From assembly GCF_014333615.1 (NCBI RefSeq), contig NZ_JACSCY010000024.1, positions 1-47,335 of the forward strand: a DNA stretch of 47,335 nucleotides. The letters are read 5' to 3'. This document shows positions 42,422 to 47,335 of the stretch, one piece after another. The position numbers and the translations under genes were made by a program. The stretch is from Hymenobacter citatus (GTDB lineage: Bacteria > Bacteroidota > Bacteroidia > Cytophagales > Hymenobacteraceae). A model generated the notes under the pieces. It ran no database searches and was not told the origin of the DNA. It saw only the letters and a program-made list of their open reading frames with translations. Each line of letters begins with the position of its first letter. Position 1 is the stretch's first letter.

Positions 42422-43075
42422 CTACGAGTCCAGCAAGCCTTGCTCCATGGCGTACTTAATCAGGGCCGGCGTATTCTTGACGCCGGTTTTTTCCAGCAGA
42501 CTCTGCCGGTGCGTTTCCACCGTGCGCCGGCTGGTGAAGAGCTGATCGGCAATTTGCTGGTTGGTCAGCCCATTGGCGACCAGTTGCAGAATCTCACGTT
42601 CACGGTGGGTGAGATGAATCGCATTTTCGGGGGAGGGAGCCGAACTTTCCGTTTCGCTGGTCAGTAGTTTTTCGAGCAAGGCTAGGCCGATATCCGAGCA
42701 TAGAAAGCGCTTGCCCGCCGCCACGGCATGAATTGCCGTCACAATTTCGGCCTTATCCGCGTTTTTGAGCAAGTAGCCGTGCGCGCCGGCTTCTAATAGT
42801 TCCCCAATGGTGCGTTCGTGCGTCATCATCGACAGCATGAGGATGCGCAAGTCTGGGTGCTGTTTTTGCAATTCGTGTGTGGTAGCCAAGCCATCCAGTA
42901 CGGGCATGTTCAGGTCTAGCAGGACAACGTCGGCCGGCGTGCCCGGTAGCTGCGCCAGCAACTCTTGTCCATTGGACGCTTCGCCCACTACTTCGAGCAA
43001 AGGCTCTGCTGTAAGCACGGTCCGCAGACCGTCGCGCACAATAGGGTGGTCATCCACCAAAAAAACACGAATCAT
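42422..43075 (-). CDS. NarL/LuxR-type response regulator, paralogue of 32348-32998
   Basis: Protein of 217 residues, phosphoacceptor Asp54 in VVLLDLNMPVLDG, Lys in LLKNADKAE, GerE domain LTHREREILQLVANGLTNQQIADQLFTSRRTVETHRQSL. It matches the regulator at 32348-32998 across its length, with the highest divergence in the linker (TSETESSAPSPENAI) and in the receiver's first helix. No intact kinase stands next to it; the remnant at 43127-43429 reads like one that has lost most of its length. It could now be driven by the intact CheB-CheR-kinase or by another kinase elsewhere. Confidence 0.93.
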   Translation of the reverse strand: MIRVFLVDDHPIVRDGLRTVLTAEPLLEVVGEASNGQELLAQLPGTPADVVLLDLNMPVLDGLATTHELQKQHPDLRILMLSMMTHERTIGELLEAGAHGYLLKNADKAEIVTAIHAVAAGKRFLCSDIGLALLEKLLTSETESSAPSPENAIHLTHREREILQLVANGLTNQQIADQLFTSRRTVETHRQSLLEKTGVKNTPALIKYAMEQGLLDS

Positions 43076-43126
43076 GAAAAGGCAACTAGAGCAAGGGAAG
43101 TGCGCAGGCGGATATGGGTGCCCTAC

Positions 43127-43429
43127 TCAGGAAAAAATCTGAGGGGCTGGCGTCGCCAAAAAGTCGACGGCCTCATGCAGCATACGTAAGCCCAAGCCCT
43201 TGGTAGTACTACCAGGTTTAAAGCCCCAGTCATTATCTTCGGCTCGTAGCATGATTTCAACCAGAAATGATTTCCAGCTCCAGCATGGTCTGACTGGCCT
43301 CTGCATGCTTGAGACTGTGGTGGGCCTACCCTCTTCCAAGCGTTGCGCGTTGCTGATGTTTAGATCTACCCCCAGCACCCACACTGGTTGCACTTGTTTA
43401 AAGTTTGGTACCAGAGTCGCATTTAGCAA
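43127..43429 (-). pseudogene. collapsed sensor histidine kinase
   Basis: Reading the minus strand: VWVLGVDLNISNAQRLEE corresponds to the end of the last PAS domain of the 1510-residue kinase (MLGLDLDVSEVKRLEEEN), and VEIMLRAEDNDWGFKPGSTT then KGLGLRMLHEAVDFL corresponds to its ATPase end (LKVRDNGKGI, GIGLRTIKDRVKLLNG). The dimerisation helix, histidine and N-box between them are missing; a shifted segment (EASQTMLELEIIS) suggests a second lesion. So this is a kinase gene with a large internal deletion, directly upstream of the second NarL-type regulator. Confidence 0.65.
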
Positions 43430-43645
43430 TTTCTTGCATCCCTGTTTACAAGCCTTTTACGAGCCTAGCACGGGGTACCTCTCGGAACCAGTCTATTGTA
43501 TGATGCTACGCTACTGGGTTAGGTCCGAGAATTTAGGTGGTTTTTTTCAAGGAACCACAAGGCAAAGAGACATCTGTGCCTTATCCAAAAGCCTATTGCT
43601 CTAGGGCTAAGCATAAGCAAGGCTACCCGCTATCCGCAGCAGTTC

Positions 43646-44053
43646 CTAGCCGAAGTGCTTCTCCAGCAAGGCCGTGACCTTCTCTTTGGTCAGGGGCTTG
43701 TTCAGAAAGCCGGCGATGGGCAGCTGCTCGGCCCGGGTCTGGTCTAGGGGGTGCAGCGAGGTAGTGAGCATCACAATCACAATCGCTTGCTGCTGGGCCA
43801 GGGGCAGTTGGACGTAAGCTTCGAGAAAGCCCAGCCCATTGAGCACAGGCATGTTCATGTCGAGGAAAAGGAGTTGGGGGCACGCGGCGCTGTCGGGGCC
43901 CAGGCACGTCTGGCCCAGCGTGCGCAGAGCCTGTTCGCCGTTCTCGGCCGTGAGCACCTGCTGGGCGACCTCCATGCGGCGCAGCAGCGCTTGGTTAAGG
44001 AAATTGGTCGTGCTGTCGTCGTCCACGAGCAGGATACTGGCTAAGAGTGGCAT
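43646..44053 (-). CDS. single-domain response regulator
   Basis: Protein of 135 residues, a receiver domain alone: acidic triplet DDD11-13, phosphoacceptor Asp65 in LLFLDMNMPVLNGLGFLEAY, the Thr step VIVMLTTSLHP, Lys119 in GFLNKPLTKEK. It starts 12 bp after the four-PAS kinase ends, on the same strand, so the two are almost certainly one operon and a phosphorelay pair. With no DNA-binding domain it would act by protein contact, for example as a phosphate shuttle to another output. Such kinase-receiver pairs are frequent in this lineage. Confidence 0.95.
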   Translation of the reverse strand: MPLLASILLVDDDSTTNFLNQALLRRMEVAQQVLTAENGEQALRTLGQTCLGPDSAACPQLLFLDMNMPVLNGLGFLEAYVQLPLAQQQAIVIVMLTTSLHPLDQTRAEQLPIAGFLNKPLTKEKVTALLEKHFG

Positions 44054-44065
44054 GAGGCAGAGGGA

Positions 44066-47000
44066 TTAGGTAGGGAAGGTGAGGGTAAAGGTGGTGCCAA
44101 CGTCTACCTGGCTCGCTACCGCAATGGTGCCGCCGCCGTTCTCAACAAGGCGTTTGGTGATGTAGAGGCCCACGCCGGTGCCCTCGACGTGGGTGTGCAG
44201 GCGCTGAAACAAGCCGAACAGCTGGCGCTGCTGCACGGCACTCATACCCAGGCCGTTGTCCTGCACGGTCAGCACGACGCCCTGCGGGGTGCGCGCGGCG
44301 TGCACCCGTACCTGGGCGGGCCGGTCTAGGGCGCGGTACTTGATGGCATTGCTGAGTAGGTTGTAGACGGCCGAGCGCAGGTTGGCCGGCGAGAAGGAAG
44401 CGACCAGGTTGGTGGGCACCTCAACCGTGAGCTGGGCGCTGGCCGCCGCAATGGCGGGCGCCAAATCCAGGCGCACGCCTTCCACCACGGCGGCCAGGTG
44501 CACGGGCTCGGCGGGGCCGGCGTGGGCCAGCTGCAGCTTGGAAAGGTCCGTGAGCTGGCCAATGGTGACCTGAAAGCGCGTGGTCGTCTGCTCTAACAGG
44601 TCGAGCAGGTGGCTGATCATCTCGTCCTGCTGCACGGCGGGGGGTAGCGTGTCGCGCAGGGCCAGAGTAATGCTCTCGATGTTGGTAATCGGGGCTTTCA
44701 GGTCGTGCGAGGCCGTGTAGACGAACGTGTCCAGGTCCACGTTGGTGCGCGTGAGCTGGGTGTTGCTCTGGTACAGTTCCTCATTGGTGACCGTCAGTTC
44801 CTCATTGATGACGGCCAGCTCTTCGTTGAGCGTCTGCACCTGCTGCTGGGCGAGTACCTGCCTGGTTACTTCAAAGGCAAACACGAGTACGCCGTCTACC
44901 TGACCCTGTTCGGTGAAGCGGGCCTGCTGCACGTAATCAAAATAGCGGTCTTCCAACAGGCCATCCGCCGGGCGGATGAGTGGCACCAGCAGGCTGGTTT
45001 CCTGCTGGGTCCGGCCGGTTTCGTATACCCGGCGCAGCGTAGCCAGTAGTTCCTGGCCACGCAGCTCGGGCAGGGCATCCTGTATCGACCAGCCCAGTTG
45101 CGGCCGCCCAGCAAACATGGCCGCATAAAGCGGGTTGAAAAACTCGAACACCAACTCCGGGCCGCTGATAATGGCAACGGCGGCGGGGGCCTCCCACAGC
45201 AACCGTTCCAGCTGGCGACGCTGGTATTCCGTGGCGAGGCGGGCACTGACGGCCTCGGCGGTACGCTGCTGCACGCGGGCCTCCAGCGCCTGGTTGAGCT
45301 GCTCGACCTGCTGACGAGCCACCACCTGCTCGGTCACGTCCACGGCGATACAGAGCACGCTGGTTACCTGGCCGTCGGCCTCATACAGCGGCTGGTAGAC
45401 GAAGTTGAAATACGTGGTGTGGAGCTGCCCTCCCCGCCGCAGCAGGGCGGGCGTTTCCCTGCCAATGAAGGGCTCCTGCGTACGCAGCACTTGCCGCAGC
45501 AACTCGTCGAAGCCCTGGCCCTGCAGCTCGGGCACGGCTTCCAGCAGCGGCCGGTTCACGACTTGCTCGGGGGTGGAGCCCCACAGCGTCGCTATCGCGG
45601 CGTTGGCCGAAGTGACGCACAACTCTTCACCCGCAAACAAGGCAATGGCCACCGGGGCCTGGGCGAACACCGCCTGGAGCTGGGCGCGCTCGTGCTCGGC
45701 GGCAGCCTGCGCGGCGGCCAGCTGCTGGGTGCGCTCCAGTACCCGCGCTTCGAGCTCCTGGTTGAGCTGCTCCACCTGCCGACGGGCCAGCACCTGCTCG
45801 GTCACCTCGGTGGCGACGTCAATCACGCCCAGCAGCTGGCCAGCCGTATCGTACAGAGGTTGGTACACGAAGTCGTAGTAGGTGGTTTGCAGCCGCCCGT
45901 GGCGGAGCATCGTCGCTGGCGTTTCCGTGCCGGTAAAGGGTACCTGCGTGCGCAGCACCTGGCGCATCTGCTCATCAAACCCCTGGCCCCGCAGCTCGGG
46001 TACGGCGTCCATGAACGGCAGGCCTAGCACCTGCGCGGGGGTGCGCCCCCACAGGGCGGCCATTTGCGCGTTGGTTTCCGTGATGCGCAGCTCCTCGCCC
46101 TGAAAGAACCCAATGGCGACGGGGGCCTGGGTCAGGACGGCCTGCAGCAGGTTACGCTCGCGCTCGGCCGTGGCCTGGGCTGCCTGCGCCTCCTGGGTGC
46201 GCGCCTGCACGCGCGCTTCCAGCTCGTGGTTGAGCTGCTCCACCTGCTGGCGGGCCAGCACCTGCTCGGTGACGTCAATGGCCGACGTCAGCACGCCCGT
46301 GCGCTGCCCCTGGCCGTCGTGGCTCGGCTGATACGTGATGTTGAAGTACCCCTGGTACGGCTGCCCGGCGCGGCGCAGGGAAACGAGCTGCTCCTGCAAG
46401 TAATAGGGTTCGCCCGTGCGCCAGACGGCGCCGAGTACTTCCTCGAACCCCTGACCGGCCAGCTCGGGCAGGGCCGTAAAGTGCGCTTGCCCCGCTACCT
46501 GCGCCAGCGGCCGGTCCCAGAGCTGGGCCATGCGCGCGTTGGCAAACTCGATGACGTGCGTGGGGCCTTGCAGCAGGCTGATGGCCACGGGCGCCTGCTC
46601 AAACACGCCGTACAGCGTCGCTTGCCGGGCTTCGGCTTCGGCCCGGGCGGCCTGCTCGCGGGCCTGGGTGGCGCGCAAGGCTTCCTCGGCGTGGCTGCGC
46701 TCCTCGTCCCGGGTGTCGGAGAAGAGGACCAGCAACCCGTCGCCCAGGCGCTGGGCCGTGACGCGGAAGTAGGCATCGAAGCCATCGGCCTGGTAGTAGA
46801 ACTGGAACTGCTCCGCTTCCTGGCCCAGCCAGCTGCGGCGGTGAAAGTCCCAGGCCCCGTTGTCGGCGGTAGTGGGAAACTGCTGGCGGTAGGTGGTGCC
46901 GGGCTGGGCAGGCAGCCGGGTCATGCGCTGGGCGGCCGGATTGAGGTAAGCCAGCGTCAGGTCAGTGAGCGTGCCGTTGGCATCGACCACGGGCGTGTAG

Positions 47001-47095
47001 TAGATGACCCCCAGCGGCAGCAAGTCCAGCAGGGTGGGGAAGAGGGCGGGGTCTGCCGGCAGGCCTGCGGGCAGCGAAAACGGAGCATCTGCCAT
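44066..47095 (-). CDS. multi-PAS sensor histidine kinase
   Basis: Protein of 1009 residues, no transmembrane segment. An initial PAS-like domain (20-130) is followed by four tandem PAS domains (about 160-277, 317-435, 473-590, 630-745). Each is joined by a coiled-coil linker, so that the APVAI-type start recurs at 168, 324, 480 and 637: a unit of about 156 residues. The kinase core has the phospho-accepting His797 in YTASHDLKAPITN, the N-box near Asn916 (NLLSNAIKY), the DNGLGM box and GTGVGLYITKRLVENG. It would sense cytoplasmic ligands and pass phosphate to the receiver encoded downstream. The PAS ligands are unknown. Confidence 0.95.
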   Translation of the reverse strand: MADAPFSLPAGLPADPALFPTLLDLLPLGVIYYTPVVDANGTLTDLTLAYLNPAAQRMTRLPAQPGTTYRQQFPTTADNGAWDFHRRSWLGQEAEQFQFYYQADGFDAYFRVTAQRLGDGLLVLFSDTRDEERSHAEEALRATQAREQAARAEAEARQATLYGVFEQAPVAISLLQGPTHVIEFANARMAQLWDRPLAQVAGQAHFTALPELAGQGFEEVLGAVWRTGEPYYLQEQLVSLRRAGQPYQGYFNITYQPSHDGQGQRTGVLTSAIDVTEQVLARQQVEQLNHELEARVQARTQEAQAAQATAERERNLLQAVLTQAPVAIGFFQGEELRITETNAQMAALWGRTPAQVLGLPFMDAVPELRGQGFDEQMRQVLRTQVPFTGTETPATMLRHGRLQTTYYDFVYQPLYDTAGQLLGVIDVATEVTEQVLARRQVEQLNQELEARVLERTQQLAAAQAAAEHERAQLQAVFAQAPVAIALFAGEELCVTSANAAIATLWGSTPEQVVNRPLLEAVPELQGQGFDELLRQVLRTQEPFIGRETPALLRRGGQLHTTYFNFVYQPLYEADGQVTSVLCIAVDVTEQVVARQQVEQLNQALEARVQQRTAEAVSARLATEYQRRQLERLLWEAPAAVAIISGPELVFEFFNPLYAAMFAGRPQLGWSIQDALPELRGQELLATLRRVYETGRTQQETSLLVPLIRPADGLLEDRYFDYVQQARFTEQGQVDGVLVFAFEVTRQVLAQQQVQTLNEELAVINEELTVTNEELYQSNTQLTRTNVDLDTFVYTASHDLKAPITNIESITLALRDTLPPAVQQDEMISHLLDLLEQTTTRFQVTIGQLTDLSKLQLAHAGPAEPVHLAAVVEGVRLDLAPAIAAASAQLTVEVPTNLVASFSPANLRSAVYNLLSNAIKYRALDRPAQVRVHAARTPQGVVLTVQDNGLGMSAVQQRQLFGLFQRLHTHVEGTGVGLYITKRLVENGGGTIAVASQVDVGTTFTLTFPT

Positions 47096-47260
47096 ACAAG
47101 CCGGGGACCGATAAGCTACGAAGGTAGCGAGTAGGGTTCAGCTAATGGTCCACACGCAACTTCTTTTTTCGCGCCGGCGTCCTTATCCTTTTTCAACGTA
47201 GGATTCGGCTAGCAGCCCTCCTCGTACATGAACGAGGCTCTTGTAGGCACCGGTAGGAAT

Positions 47261-47335
47261 GAGGTGGTCCGATTACGCTGGACAGTTTAGGGCGTTAGGT
47301 TGGAGGAGCTGTTGGTGAGTAAGATACGGTGTCTG
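47261..47335 (-). mobile_element. 3' end of an IS3-family element, inverted relative to the left one
   Basis: Minus-strand reading gives QTPYLTHQQLLQPNALNCPA and a stop (TAA at 47273-47275), the same transposase tail as at the left edge (QKPYRIHQQLLPTATLNCPS). Base by base, 58 of 75 positions agree by hand count and the final 15 bases are identical. The element continues beyond the window. Confidence 0.75.

Noticed and set aside
45098..46027. Long plus-strand open frame inside the four-PAS kinase gene
   Set aside because: It is the complement of a GC-rich repeated gene; the repeated PAS units keep the other strand open.
1..47335. CRISPR array, tRNA or rRNA genes
   Set aside because: No regularly spaced direct repeats, cloverleaf-like segments with CCA ends, or conserved rRNA sequence were seen on reading both strands.

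Overview
The window looks like a chromosome or large plasmid of a high-GC member of the Bacteroidota, most likely a Hymenobacter-type Cytophagales. The reasons are the GC-rich coding sequence, promoters of the Bacteroidota TAnnTTTG type (for example TATCTTTG just before the fic gene and, on the minus strand, before the AhpD-like gene), the scarcity of Shine-Dalgarno sequences, and the protein families present: CheB/CheR-PAS-kinase hybrids, DUF4239, a YdeP-type molybdopterin enzyme and a GH84 lipoprotein-like enzyme. The assignment is inference from reading; no search was run.

Layout. (1) 1-5.8 kb is a mobile or accessory zone: an IS3-family transposase tail, an alpha/beta hydrolase with a C-terminal membrane anchor, a small serine recombinase with a perfect palindrome at its promoter, a Fic-domain toxin, and on the opposite strand, overlapping the fic 3' end, a 60-residue protein carrying the Fic-inhibition motif S-x-x-x-E-N. 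Then come a secreted hydrolase and three small genes. (2) 5.8-16.3 kb is a run of small stress, detoxification and regulatory genes: a WYL regulator followed by a VOC protein and a broken GAF gene, MarR with an AhpD-like peroxidase, a thioredoxin-like protein, GNAT, a Kunitz-type inhibitor, DUF4239, Crp with RidA, an esterase lipoprotein and a catalase-like protein. A dispersed repeat of about 70 bp occurs three times here. (3) 16.3-25 kb mixes a LuxR regulator, a DUF1349 lipoprotein, a GH84 beta-N-acetylglucosaminidase, an IS1-family element with amber codons, a second serine recombinase with its own palindrome, and a Tat-exported SDR. (4) 25.2-33 kb holds a monoacylglycerol-lipase-like gene, then a stand-alone CheB, a 1510-residue CheB-CheR-PAS-GAF-kinase and a NarL-type response regulator, which probably form one signalling pathway. 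(5) 33-41.7 kb contains transposase debris, a fatty acid desaturase, and a row of membrane protein, transaldolase, DUF2383 and YdeP-like oxidoreductase genes that resembles a stress or acid-resistance block. (6) 41.8-47.1 kb, minus strand: a STAS protein, a second NarL-type regulator very like the first, the collapsed remnant of its own kinase, and an operon of a four-PAS histidine kinase with a single-domain response regulator. The window ends in another IS3 tail, inverted relative to the first.

The most interesting points are the convergent, overlapping Fic toxin and antitoxin candidates; the two related recombinases whose palindromes share a core but differ in their arms; the bacterial Kunitz domain; two very long perfect hairpins; the dispersed repeat; and the duplicated regulator whose kinase partner has decayed.
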